From contig WOGZ01000193.1 in NCBI GenBank assembly GCA_009733775.1, positions 1 to 64,000 of the forward strand: a stretch of DNA of 64,000 bases, written 5' to 3'. Positions 36,840 to 47,151 of the stretch are shown one piece after another; positions within the stretch are counted from its first letter, which is position 1, and every line of letters starts with the position of its first letter. Source of the stretch: Alectoria sarmentosa. Taxonomy: Eukaryota > Ascomycota > Lecanoromycetes > Lecanorales > Parmeliaceae. The notes below the pieces were generated by a model. The model worked only from the letters and a program-made list of their open reading frames with translations. It searched no databases and was not told the DNA's origin. A program made the translations under genes and the position numbers.

Positions 36840-37035
36840 TAATAAATAAAGAATTTCAAATTCGACGAAATGAAGTTCTCGTTAAAAAAGAAAGTTCTTA
36901 TAACGAAACGAAATTTTCATTAATAAAGGATTTCAAATCCGACGGAATGAAGTTCTCGCTAATAAAAGATTTCAAATTCGACGAAATGAAGTTCTCGTTA
37001 AAGAAGAAAGTTTTTGCGACGAAACGAAGTTCTCG
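36840..37035 (+). repeat. Tandem repeat near the 3' end of gypsy 2
   Basis: Units of about 39 bp centred on TTCAAAT(T/C)CGACG(A/G)AATGAAG followed by TTCTCG(C/T)TAA are repeated, some separated by an AAGAAAG..ACGAAACG variant. In frame this gives K-F-S-L-I-K-D-F-K-x-D-x-M repeats within an open frame 36824-37039. Gypsy 1 has no equivalent at its 3' end, so the array arose in this copy or subfamily. Confidence 0.75.
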
Positions 37036-37140
37036 CTAAAAAAGAAGTTTTTATTTCTATTAATATAATGCTTTTACTCGAAATTTACGTATTTATTTAT
37101 AATAGCGAAGGCGCTACTTTTCTTTATTTTTATTAACATT

Positions 37141-37316
37141 TATTATATGCTTATATACTTAATAGAAAAGAAACGAAGAAGACGAAGATAAGCTTTTAAT
37201 AAAAGATTAAACAAATAATATTAAATAATAGATTTCTCGATAGCTTCTCAACAATCAATTATATATAAAATTCAATTAATAACATTATTATGACTCGCTT
37301 TAATGCTTTTATAACA
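37141..37316 (+). repeat. 3' LTR of gypsy 2
   Basis: This 176-bp partner of 29966-30141 is preceded by AGCGAAGGCG and a T-rich run like the polypurine region of gypsy 1, and it ends ATAACA. Confidence 0.93.
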
Positions 37317-38040
37317 TATTCTCGTTCTCGATATTCGAGATCTCCTTTGATGTTATAAAAATCAACATTTCGAATAAGCAAACTGCTCGTTCACGTGTCT
37401 TAAAGATTTTTAACATTTCGTCTTTATTACTCGTCGAATTAATTAAAAAAGTGCGTGTTATCACGTTAACATTTTCGAAAAAAACGACGAAGAAGAAAAA
37501 ATAATGAATTAAAAAGACGAACTTTATTCGAGATTTATTGTTAATAAAGAGTGAAAGTTTCGAAAGAATATGAATTCTTAATCGTCTTAAGTCAAAATTA
37601 AAATTGAATAATAATTCGATAATCTCGTTTTTTTTTATCGAGAAGATAATTTTTATAAAAAGAAATGAAAAAAAGAAGATAAAAGTTAAGAAAAAAACGA
37701 TAATCTTCTTAATGATATCGAAATTTGTCGACGATAAATGATTTTATTTGAGGATGTTAATCGCGTTATGAGAAAAAAATAAAAAACTTATATTAAGATA
37801 AGTTTTAAAGATATTTAAAAATATTATAAATTTTAAAAACGTTGAGTTCGTAGAGAAATATAATAATAAAAATTGAATAATGTATTATCGTTTTAAAGAA
37901 ATTAAAGATATAATGAAAAATATATTGATCTTTATCAAAAAAGATAAAAAACGATATGAAATTAAAATCATAATATATTATATTAATGATTCATAAATTT
38001 TCATTATTTCAAAAAGCTCTTTTGAGATTATAAATTATTA
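37317..38040. other. AT-rich DNA between gypsy 2 and the LINE relic
   Basis: It begins at intermediate composition (TTCTCGTTCTCGATATTCGAG) and becomes purine-rich with GAAGAAGAAAAAAT runs. It probably belongs to the 5' part of the LINE below. No gene recognised. Confidence 0.35.
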
Positions 38041-38095
38041 TGTTTTGATAATATAAATTGAGGACCTGAAGGAGTTTAAAAGAAAAAAGTTTTGA

Positions 38096-38374
38096 TTGAG
38101 ATATAAAAAAAAGTTTTATGTGATCGAAGTGAGGGTCGTTATTGTCTTTGAAATAAATCTTAATTTGAGAAATTTCGAATTTAAGGTCGAAAAATCGAGG
38201 TTAGGTTTTGACGCATCATTTATAATGAAATTTAGGTTAACAAATGTTGACGAGACTTGCGAAATTTGTCGTAAAATAAATTATATTATTCACGATTGTG
38301 AAATTATAATAAATTTTAAACTTTTTAAAGAAATTAAGTTCTTTTTATTAAAAGATAAATTCTTTATATCGTAA
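38096..38374 (+). pseudogene. LINE frame with zinc-knuckle-like motif
   Basis: A 92-codon open frame, starting at an ATG only by chance. It contains V-E-K-S-R-L-G-F-D-A-S-F-I-M-K and T-C-E-I-C-R-K-I-N-Y-I-I-H-D-C-E, which fits C-x2-C-x(6-8)-H-x-C except for the expected G-H before the last part. CCHC knuckles are usual in LINE ORF1 or between domains. It precedes the endonuclease-like region, so it is probably the end of ORF1. Confidence 0.55.
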
Positions 38375-39999
38375 TTATAATGATATATAAAATAAGAATT
38401 ATTTTATTAAATGTTCGTTTTATTTTGAATTTAACACGATTTAAAAATATATATAATATAATATAAAGTTATAATATGAACGTTTTATTTTTATAAAAAG
38501 TTAATTTATTTATCGAATTCGCGAAATATTATGAAAATTTGTTCTCGTAAATATATATTATTATTTATATTACGAATTATAATGAGATTATTATTATAAT
38601 TAATGTTAAAATTATAATATAAACGTTTAATAATAATTCGAGTTATATTTTTTACATTAACGACGATGATTACATTTTGATATATGAAGTTTTATGTCGA
38701 GATTACTCGTTTAACGTGACTTTTGTTTACGATTCGATTTAAGATATCGAACGTTTGATTTGATTTCAAAAGAGAAATAAGACATTTTAACGTAATTCGA
38801 TTTTCTCACCCTACGACGTAATGAAAGAAGATTGAAATTTGATATTATTAACGATGAATAAAGTTTCACGAATATCTTCGCGAGTTTTTTAATTATAAAA
38901 GTTTTCGAAATTATTAACATAGCTTGAAGGAAATGATATATATGAATTAATAAATGATTAAAGAATTAAGAATGATTAAAGAATTAAGAATCTTAATTTG
39001 ATAATCTTTATATATTATGTTAACGATATTTTATATTTAAAAATTGATAAAATGTACGTTAAAGAAAATTGATTAAATGAATTTAAAGAATAAGACATTA
39101 TATCGAGCGAATTTTTTATCGATCACAAAGCGATTACGATTATAATTAAATTGATTTTTACGATTATTAAGAACTTAAAAAGATGATGATTATCTTTTAT
39201 AATATTGCAAAGAGAATAAATGCGAGAATCTTATTTATAAATTTTAAAAACGTTTTTGAGATTAATCTTTTTAAAAAAATGAAGCATATATAAGATATTA
39301 ATGATTTAATTTTTGAAAAATATCGATAAAAGCGATAGACGAATTAATAATAAATTGAAATTTAATTTATAACATAAAAGATTGATGTATCAAAAAAAAA
39401 AAATTTATATAAAGTGAATTTCGAATTAAAAGCGAAATTATTAATCATTAAAATGCGAAAAAAACATTTCATAAACGTTTTTAATAAAAATTACGCATAT
39501 AATGCAATAACGAAACATTTTATATTTAATAAAAAATCAACGAAATGATTTTTCTTTAAAATACGAAAAATAAATTATAATTTTATTGAAATATTAAAAG
39601 ATGATAACGATATAACGTATTCGAATTCAAAAGATATTTTTAAAATAATAACGAATTATTATCGAAATCCTTACGATATCAAAATCTTCGACGAGAGGGT
39701 TAAAAAATAAATATTGAATTATATCACGAGAAAAATATCGTCGAGGACGATATCAAGATTAAGAAAATCGATATCGTTATAAAAAATTGAGATCGTTATT
39801 TGAAAAAAACGATTTATTTAACGAATATTATAAAACATTTATATAATATAAAAGATAAAAAAACGATTTTTCAATAATTGTGTAAACGTTAATGAAATTC
39901 TTTAATGAAATTTAGAATAAAAGAACGTTATTAAAATGTTAAACGAATAATATTTTCATTCTTTTATTCAAAAATAAAAGAAACTAAATAAACATTCGA

Positions 40000-40620
40000 A
40001 ATTATCGCTTTCTATTTATAATGAACGTGAATTATAAATTATTTACGAATATATTATATAAAGATTAATCGCGGCTTTAAAAAAAGTTATTAATTTATAA
40101 TAATCGATTTTTTATTTAAAAGATTTATCGATAATAATGTTAAAATTGTTTAAAATTTGATAATTAAATATGAAATTATTATAAAGCTCGCGAGACGAAG
40201 ATCGAGATTAATAATTATCTTTTTGAATCAAAAAAAAATATATGATAAAATTAATCATAAATTTCTCTTTGCGATATTGATTAAATTTAAGATATTAAAA
40301 AAAATTAAATTTCAAATTCGTCTCCTTTATCAAAACGCAAAGATCAAAATGTTTATTAATAATTATTTTAAAAAGATTTTATGAATTCGATGTGATGTAC
40401 GTTAAAAAAACTTATTAAATTATATTTTCTTCATAATCATTATCGAAAGCCTTACGCGTTATATAATTTTAAATTTAATTATATCAAAAATCAAAATGAA
40501 TATTATATAATTGAAAATAATTATATATGCGAATAATATAACGATTATTATTTAAACGCAAATCGAAGTCGACGCGTTAATAATAATTTTTGAGATTTAT
40601 TGTAAGATTATAAACGTCAA
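40000..40620 (+). pseudogene. LINE reverse transcriptase relic
   Basis: An open frame (40157-40384) reads I-I-K-L-A-R-R-R-S-R-L, then I-F-L-N-Q-K-K-I-Y-D-K-I-N-H-K-F-L-F-A-I-L. This is the LINE RT pattern L-D-Q-E-K-A-Y-D-R-V-N-H-x-Y-L, with the first catalytic Asp now Asn. It continues R-L-L-Y-Q-N-A-K-I-K-M-F-I-N-N-Y-F, matching L-L-Y-x-N-A-x-x-x-V-x-I-N-G. Upstream, L-Y-N-E-R-E-L-Q-I-I corresponds to the L-x-N-x-D-Y-K-I-L segment. Downstream, Y-N-D-Y stands where Y-A-D-D is expected. Stops occur throughout. Confidence 0.85.
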
Positions 40621-41099
40621 GATCAATTAAATAAAGTTATATATTTTATATATTAAAAAGATAATTCGAATTCGATTTAAAAACGTCAAGAAAATCTTTT
40701 CGAATAATTTTTATAAACATTTAAATATTTTTATTAACATTATAATAAAGCATTAATTTAATATATTTTAAATAAAAATATTGATAAAGATCAAGACATC
40801 GATAAGGGCATAAGCGCGATATTATTTATTAATAAAAGATAAAATTATAATTATTAACATTTTTATAATGTCTCTTCTTAAATACGCTTTTCGTTTTTTG
40901 AAAATATCGATTAAGATTAAAAATGAATTAAATAAAAAATATTATAAATTAATATAAAATAATAAGATTCGAAATATAGTTCGAGATTTATATTTTTATT
41001 ATTTTATGAATAAGAATGAGATTAAAAACATTAATTTATATTTTATTATAAACGTTAACATAATAATCACAATTAATAAAGTTATTAACGATTTTAATG

Positions 41100-42536
41100 T
41101 TATGTGAATTTAATTCGTAAAAGATGTTTTTATAATATGCGTCAAATTTGAGAATGTAAGTTCGATATACGTTATAGTAATAATTAATTTATAATTATTA
41201 TATTTTACACGTTAAATTGATCATGTTTCAAAATCTTTACAATTATTATAATAAAATTGAAAAAGAATATAAAATAAAGTGAAAATAATATATTTTCGTT
41301 TTTCATTAATAATAACGAAACTATTAATTATCTTCGTATAATATCATATATATTTAAAAAAAAACTTAAATTTCGATAATATCAAAAAGTTCAATTCAGC
41401 AATATAAATAAATTTGTGAAAACGCGATACTCGAATGTTTAACGATATTTGAAATTCAATATATTAACAATTTATGATTTTCTTTAATTTCATCGATTTT
41501 TTTTTAATGTTTATAATATAAAGTGCGATATAACGATTAATCTTAAATTGTGTTTTTAAGATATAACATTTTATACTTTTAAAGCAAAAACATTTTTAAT
41601 ATCTCGATTAAAGTCAAAAAAAAGAATACTTTATAAAAAATGTAAATCGATCGATCTTTTTTAAGAACATTAATTTTCATTAAATTTATCGTTATTTATT
41701 TGATAATAGATCTCGAAACATTAATTTTAATAAAAGAATTTAAAAGTCAATATTCGCATTTTGAAATAAATTCGATAAATTATTTATTGAAAAAGAAAGA
41801 ATGTGAACGACGATTCGAAACAAATTTGAAATTTCGAGAATTAAGAATTTGTTATAAAGATTTTTATATAAAAAGATACGCACGAGATCGAATTTAATTT
41901 GAATTTTATATTTATAATAACGATGTTTTATATATAACGTGAATTAATTCTCTTCGCATATTTAAATAAAATGCATTATTTTAAAAACTATTTGAGAGAA
42001 ATTTAAATCGATTTGATTTTTTTTTTTTCAAATTACTCGTATTCGAGATTCGAATAATTAATAAAATAATCGTTTTTATAACTTTTAATTCGAATTTAAA
42101 GAATATTTTCAAGCGATAATGAAATATTCTTTATTAAACGATCATATAAACTTTATAAAAATGTTATCTTTTTTATAATTTCGAAGAGTCGATCAAATAT
42201 TGAAATTCAATAATTATTCGAAATTATTATAAAATGTTAATTCGAAAGCATATTTTTACGAATCGTATTCTCTACATTTACGAAAAATATCGAAATAAAA
42301 ATTATAATTTCGAGATCTTTAAAAAGTTGTGAGGGAAATTTTTTTAATTATTAAAAATTCGAAAAAATCTCGTGTATTTTATCGATTATAAAGATAATAT
42401 TTACGATAACGATGTGAAATACGTTATAAAATTCGACGACGTGAAAAGTTTTAACGAAATGATTCAAGGCGATCTAAACGAAATTAATGATACGAATGAG
42501 GTGACTGAGCGTGCGCGTGTTTTGACATTTAAATAA
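41100..42536 (+). pseudogene. Unrecognised coding relic right of the LINE
   Basis: Two open stretches in the same frame, 41700-41897 and 42348-42536, are separated by stops. The second ends in a charged, ordinary-looking C-terminus (F-D-D-V-K-S-F-N-E-M-I-Q-G-D-L-N-E-I, then E-V-T-E-R-A-R-V-L-T-F-K, stop at 42534-42536) and is much less AT-biased than the rest. I do not recognise the family. It may be the end of another transposon or a host gene eroded at the border. Confidence 0.35.
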
Positions 42537-43069
42537 ATTTGATGATTCGAGGTTTCTTTAGATAAATGAGGCGGTTTTTATTATTTGATGAATCGGTTAG
42601 GTTTCGTTCTCTCAAAATAGGGTTTAATGTATGATTATCCCGAAAAACAGCGGGGCGGAGCGACTTATAGGTTCGATTCCTTGTAGATTTCGCTGGTGGG
42701 GTATCTCCGTTCAAAAGAACTTACATAGTCTTAATAAAATAAACAACTTACAAATCAACTCGGGTTGAAGTGAAAAACAAGAGGAAGAGAGAAGGAAATC
42801 TGACTTGGACAACGAATCCCAGAAGAGAACCGAGGGGACCTCTTGTGTAGGGCTGATATTTAGCTCCAAATGTTGGAAAAAGGTTACCTATTCTACTTTC
42901 TAACAAGGTTCACCTCAGGTTGCTTAAAGATACCTAAGGTAGTCTTTATTCCTCCGTGTGAATTCATTTTCTCATCCGCCAGCAAGCGTTACTGACTTGA
43001 GGCATATATGCGCATGCGCCAAGCTTAGGGAACTAATTATATGATCGCCGCTGGCGTACATCTTTGACC
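42537..43069 (+). promoter_or_regulatory. Left border of island 2 and upstream region of the YIP4-like gene
   Basis: Composition changes from AT-rich to balanced between about 42480 and 42780. GGTTCGATTCC (42670-42680) is a perfect tRNA-type B box, but no cloverleaf forms around it and the acceptor arms do not pair. The 16-mer ACTCGGGTTGAAGTGA occurs at 42758-42773. The start ATG is preceded by TTGACC, giving a good context (A at -3, G at +4). Confidence 0.4.
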
Positions 43070-44139
43070 ATGGCCATGATGGCAAGTGGGTCGTCGGGTA
43101 ATCCCTACGAGAATTACGACGATGCCGAGATCGAGCAAGATCTCATAGATACAGACGACGGTATTTTTGGCCTAGTCAAATACTGCTCCGTACACTGACG
43201 TACTTACTATCAGCAAATATGACTGATCTCGAGGATCCTCTGCAGTCGAACTCTGATCGAGCGCCGTTGACGGGCAATATCCAATCGTCTTCCTCTCGCA
43301 ATCCTCTGTCCCAATCATACCTCAACTCATCTATTCCAGGCGAGGATAGGCGCGCACCTACTAACACAATCGATGAATCTGTATGGGAAACATTGTCCCG
43401 GGACCTGCTGGCTGTATGGGAAAAGATGAGACAGGTACTTTGGCCCAAATATCTGTTAGGAGGAATGCTACAGAGAGGTGGAGGCATCGGAGGCGCAGAG
43501 AGGGGCGAGGGAGACAGCCTTGCAGGGGGTTTTAGGGGTGTTGCTGGAAGGTGGCCTGATGCAGATGTGGTACTTCAAGGTGGCATGTCTGAAGGCTTGA
43601 GGGACTGGGATCTTTGGTAAGCTCCAATTCTGGGGATATATTCAGCAGCTGGTTAGGCCAAGGCCTCCTAATCATGGATCTAGGGGCCCTTTGATATTCT
43701 GCCTGCTTCTGAGCTCGCTGCTGTCGATGACCGCATCAAGTAAACAGAAAACGGCTGTTTTCTCTGGCGTCTTCGCATTGGTCTGGGTCGGCGAAGCTGT
43801 CGTAACTACGCAAATCAAGCTTCTAGGAGGAAACATGTAAGGGTCTTTCGAGTTTAGCGATTTTGAATTCTGCTAATACGAATCTCTAGCTCTTTCTTCC
43901 AATCGATTTGCATCATCGGCTATACGCTCTTTCCACTGGTCATTGCGGCGATGCTGAGTGCTTTCCACCTACCAACGATAGCACGCATTCCTGTGTACAC
44001 CGTGCTTATCGCGTGGTCGTTAGCTGCTGGTGTCAGCATTCTTGGGGGTTCGGGAGTGGTGAAGAATCGGGTTGGCATTGCAGTATATCCCTTGTTCGTC
44101 TTTTATGTTGGACTAGGATGCTTGTGCTTTATCAGCTGA
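43070..44139 (+). CDS. YIP4: YIP4/YIPF6-like Yip1-domain Golgi membrane protein
   Basis: Four exons give a 298-aa product: 43070-43160, 43214-43616, 43684-43836 and 43890-44139. All three introns (53, 67 and 53 bp) are GT-AG and keep the frame. Residues 1-110 are polar and cytosolic. From about 75 the family signature begins: T-I-D-E-S-V-W-E-T-L-S-R-D-L, then K-M-R-Q-V-L-W-P-K. R-D-W-D-L-W-G-P-L (about 160-168) leads into the first of five hydrophobic segments: about 166-185, 188-211, 216-241, 250-268 and 277-298. Other conserved strings are V-W-V-G-E-A-V-V-T, L-G-G-N-I-S-F-F-Q-S and the terminal L-C-F-I-S. Yip1-family proteins act with Rab GTPases in ER-Golgi and Golgi trafficking. A 299-codon total and uninterrupted splicing argue that the gene is intact. 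Confidence 0.9.
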
Positions 44140-44974
44140 GATGGCCCTAATAATGTAGAACTGCTACCAATTCGTGGCGAAAAGCTTCATCTGAATACAC
44201 ATAGTAGCCTGACAACAAGATACAATATGAAAAAGTGGCTGTCATGGGGAGAGGTAAGCGCCGGCGTTACTATTTTTCGACTTCTACTTGGGAGTAGTGA
44301 TGCCATCATCTGATTTCAGGGATGAAACAGGGGTTGTGGCCTGTATAAAGTGCTTGTTAGTGGTCAGAGATTTGGGGAGATGAAAAGGACTCGATCTAGT
44401 TTATAATGCGCGTCAAAGGGCCGAGGGGCGGGGCATCCTTTAATCCACTCCGATAATGTGCCGGGTACAATTCGTCAATCTACAACTACGAGACTAAAAG
44501 AACGAGTGTCTTCTTTCAAGACTTTACCTTTATACCACATTTCTCACTTCAGCCCGACCAAGCGGCATACACGACCACACCTCCTTCTTCCCCAAATTAC
44601 TTCTCCCTCTAACAAATCCCCCAAAACCATCAGGATACTTCCATTCTTCATCGCCTTGTCCGGCGATCTTGTATTCAGGTAGAATTCCTCGACCTCAAAA
44701 TCTGATGCCGCTCTATTGGGTTCAGTCTCTCGACCCCTTTGAATAACGGGATTGCTTCAGTGGTCCACTGTGCATGTTGAAAGAGCTTCACCACTTCGTT
44801 AGGCTTCGCTTGTGGCTTCTTCGAGATAGCACCCGTACGACATGACTACGGCTGACTGCATAGCCCCTTCATAGTCGCATCCTCAACCCCTCGAAAAACC
44901 GGCTAGAAGCGTTCCGGAGGAAAACCGTGAGATTGGCTTCTTCACAGGTTCAACATTCAACAATTACTATCCCA
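44140..44974 (+). promoter_or_regulatory. Intergenic region and likely promoter of the YRB2-like gene
   Basis: This 835-bp stretch holds the YIP4-like 3' UTR and the upstream region of the next gene. AGGGGCGGGGC at 44424-44434 contains an AGGGG stress-type element and a GC box. A pyrimidine-rich run around 44510-44600 is typical of fungal leaders. A frame at 44458-44682 starts with GTG and looks like leader sequence. No other gene seen. Confidence 0.4.
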
Positions 44975-47151
44975 ATGACGCAGACAAACCAGCGGCAAGA
45001 GACTGCCCCTGACACTGTCTCTACGCTGCCACGAGATACCTCGATGAGTACCTCTACATCCTTGAGGCCTACTGCAGATTCTATCAGCGACAACGATACC
45101 AGTGAGAAACCGGTGCGAGAAAAGCTGAAGAAGACGTCCCTTGCATCCATGTCAAGTCATATTGTTGGAAGACAGGAAAGAGCACTCAAAGCAAACGAAG
45201 AGAGCTCTGCACCAGATCGTTTGCAAAAGGAATTACCGCCAGAAATAAAATCAAACAAGCAAGGCGTGGAACCTCGAGGGAGGCCGGTGAAAAAGCGATC
45301 GTTTGACGACCTGGATACCCCCGAGCAAGAAGGAAATGGATTGGAGGCAGGAAGAGAGTACGCAGCGAAGCCCAACGCTAATGGCCACATGAGGAAGAGG
45401 TCCAGAGATGTTCGCGTCGGCGACGTCTCCAAGGAACATAGGCAACCACTGCTAGGAGGAACCCTTGTGCGGGAGGAGTCGGAGGATGCCGCAAATGGCG
45501 TTGATACGAGTGAGGCTTGGATCAATGAAACCAAGAACGCGGTGGACGGTATATCCCCAACTGCGGAGACTCTGTCGCAAGTGGAGATGGAGCAAGATAA
45601 ACAAACCCAGGATGTCAATGAACCTACACAATATGTTCCTACAATAATACAACAAGTTGATGTAACGAAAATGGAAAAGGAGTCTAATGACCAAGAGATG
45701 CGAGATTCCGCCTCCAGTCCCCGGAAAAAGCGAAGTAGGGACCACTTCGACACCGAGGCAGACAGAGAACAAAAGATACCAGCAACGGATGAAGCGAGAG
45801 CGCATAGGAGATCTGATGAGCTTGAAAGAGGCGAAGGTTCCGTTGTTAGGAATCGAAGCTCACTATCGCCAGAAGATTCTCGGGCTGCTGAGAACGAGCT
45901 GGACACGGTGGAAGAAAAGAAGGGCTTTGTTGATGCACATGTTGGGGTGGAGAGACAGGAGGTAGGTTTCACTGTCGGTCTATGAAGAGCTATTGAATGC
46001 TAAAATCGGTCCAGCGACCATTTAAAAGTGCATTTGGTAGCGCATCCACGATGTTCCCCTCTATGGTTTTTACCAGGAGTGACTCCCCCGCAAGACTTTC
46101 GAGTGCGACATCTAAGACTACGGATCAGCAGTCTCAGACATCTGCTGACGCCTTCGCATCCTCAGGCTTTGCTGCGCTCGCGGGCTCGTCAGCTTCACCA
46201 TTTGGCACATTAGGGGGCTCGTCGACTGCTGCTAGCACGAGTCTCTTTGTTTCTGCAGGAGTCCTCCATTTAGAAAAGACCCAGATCGATAAGAAGGAAG
46301 TCCAGAAGACCGAAACAGCTGCTAACGGTGGATTCGGTGCGTCTCTTAACAGCTCGTCTACCGGTTTTGGTACAACAGACCGATCACCGTTTGCCACATC
46401 CGGGTCGAGAAAGACTGGCGTTTTTGGTGGTTCAGTCTTCGGCAGTGCGTTCGGAGGACCATTCGGCGAAGGTAATAGACTGACCAGCTTTGCCGCTCCC
46501 ACCGGGAATGCAAAACTGGGAACTAGCCATGGTGCTATCAAGCCCATCGGTTCTCCAACGCTTGATGGAGACGAAGACGAAAACAGTGAAAGTGATGGCG
46601 AAGTGTCGGCGGTGAAACAGAAAGACGAAGAGACAGAGGAGGCAGATGGCCGGTTCCAACATCAAGATGGTAGGCGTAGCTCATCTCCACGAACAAGCAA
46701 AGCTGACTGAGATTAGTTGAGACTGGAGAGGGTGGTGAAGACTCGATATTCTCTTCGCGAGCTAGTCTCTATTCATTTAGGGACAATGCTTGGAAGGAAA
46801 GCGGCAAGGGGGTCTTCAAGCTCAATATTGCCGCAACATCTCCAGAGGATGCCTTGTCAGACCAAAAGACAGGTCGTTTTATAATGAGAGCCCACCAAAC
46901 CTACAGGGTCCTACTCAACGTTCCCGTGTTTAAAAAAATGCAGGTTGGTGACAGCAAGGGCAATGAGCCATCTGGAAAATCCTTCTTGTTTGCTGTGATA
47001 GAAGATAGACCCATCCCTCACATGATAAAGGTTGGTTAGAAGCGTCACTCATCTCGAAGCTAACACAGCTAATATGTCGTAGTTGGGCGATATAACGGAA
47101 AGTAAGACTTTATACCATGAGGTGCAAAGGTTGCAGAAAGGTCTCGAATGA
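44975..47151 (+). CDS. YRB2: YRB2/RanBP3-like Ran-binding nuclear export cofactor
   Basis: Four exons, 44975-45961, 46015-46669, 46717-47030 and 47083-47151, give 674 aa. The introns are 53, 47 and 52 bp, all GT-AG with the frame kept. Residues 1-329 are charged and disordered. They hold the family-typical K-P-V-R-E-K-L-K-K-T-S (about 45-55), R-G-R-P-V-K-K-R-S-F-D-D-L and several basic clusters (K-K-R-S, R-K-R-S) that may be nuclear localisation signals. Exon 2 carries FG repeats (S-A-F-G, P-F-G, G-G-F-G, V-F-G-G-S-V-F-G). Residues 548-672 form the Ran-binding domain: V-E-T-G-E-x-G-E-D-S-I-F, W-K-E-S-G-K-G-V-F-K-L-N, R-F-I-M-R-A, L-N-V-P-V-F-K-K-M-Q-V-G-D. In yeast Yrb2 binds Ran-GTP and Crm1 and promotes nuclear export. 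An in-frame frame extends upstream from a GTG at 44927; the first ATG is used. Confidence 0.9.

Larger units (their letters stand above)
29966..37316 (+). mobile_element. Ty3/gypsy LTR retrotransposon 2, degenerate
   Basis: A 7.35-kb element bounded by 176-bp LTRs (29966-30141 and 37141-37316). The LTRs start TATTATATGC, with the expected TG mutated to TA, and end ATAACA. The interior is collinear with gypsy 1 from just inside the 5' LTR to just before the 3' LTR, including gag, protease, RT, integrase and the polypurine region. The LTRs differ from those of gypsy 1 apart from a few terminal bases. No clear target duplication is seen (left flank TAATT, right flank TATTC). It is more mutated than gypsy 1, with stops throughout. 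Confidence 0.92.
38040..41100 (+). mobile_element. Non-LTR retrotransposon (LINE) relic, RIP-degraded
   Basis: In order on the plus strand there are a zinc-knuckle-like frame (38096-38374), an endonuclease-like region with V-L-F-L and L-I-Y-L-S motifs and many stops (about 38460-39000), and a clear LINE-type reverse transcriptase (about 40000-40620). No LTRs flank it. The RT resembles fungal LINEs such as the Tad1 group. The ends, including any poly-A or simple-repeat tail, cannot be located. Confidence 0.7.

Noticed and set aside
42600..42710. A tRNA gene around the perfect B box
   Set aside because: The T-stem pairs only partly and no acceptor partner or D-arm is found at tRNA spacing.
42529..42714. 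Minus-strand frame at the left border of island 2
   Set aside because: No ATG start, short, no family resemblance; spans the composition border.
44458..44682. Frame between the YIP4- and YRB2-like genes
   Set aside because: It starts with GTG and is Thr/Ser/Pro-rich, like a pyrimidine-rich leader.
45157..45972. Long minus-strand frame (271 codons) opposite the YRB2-like gene
   Set aside because: It is Ser-rich and antisense to well-supported YRB2 exon 1; the frame follows from the codon use of the real gene.
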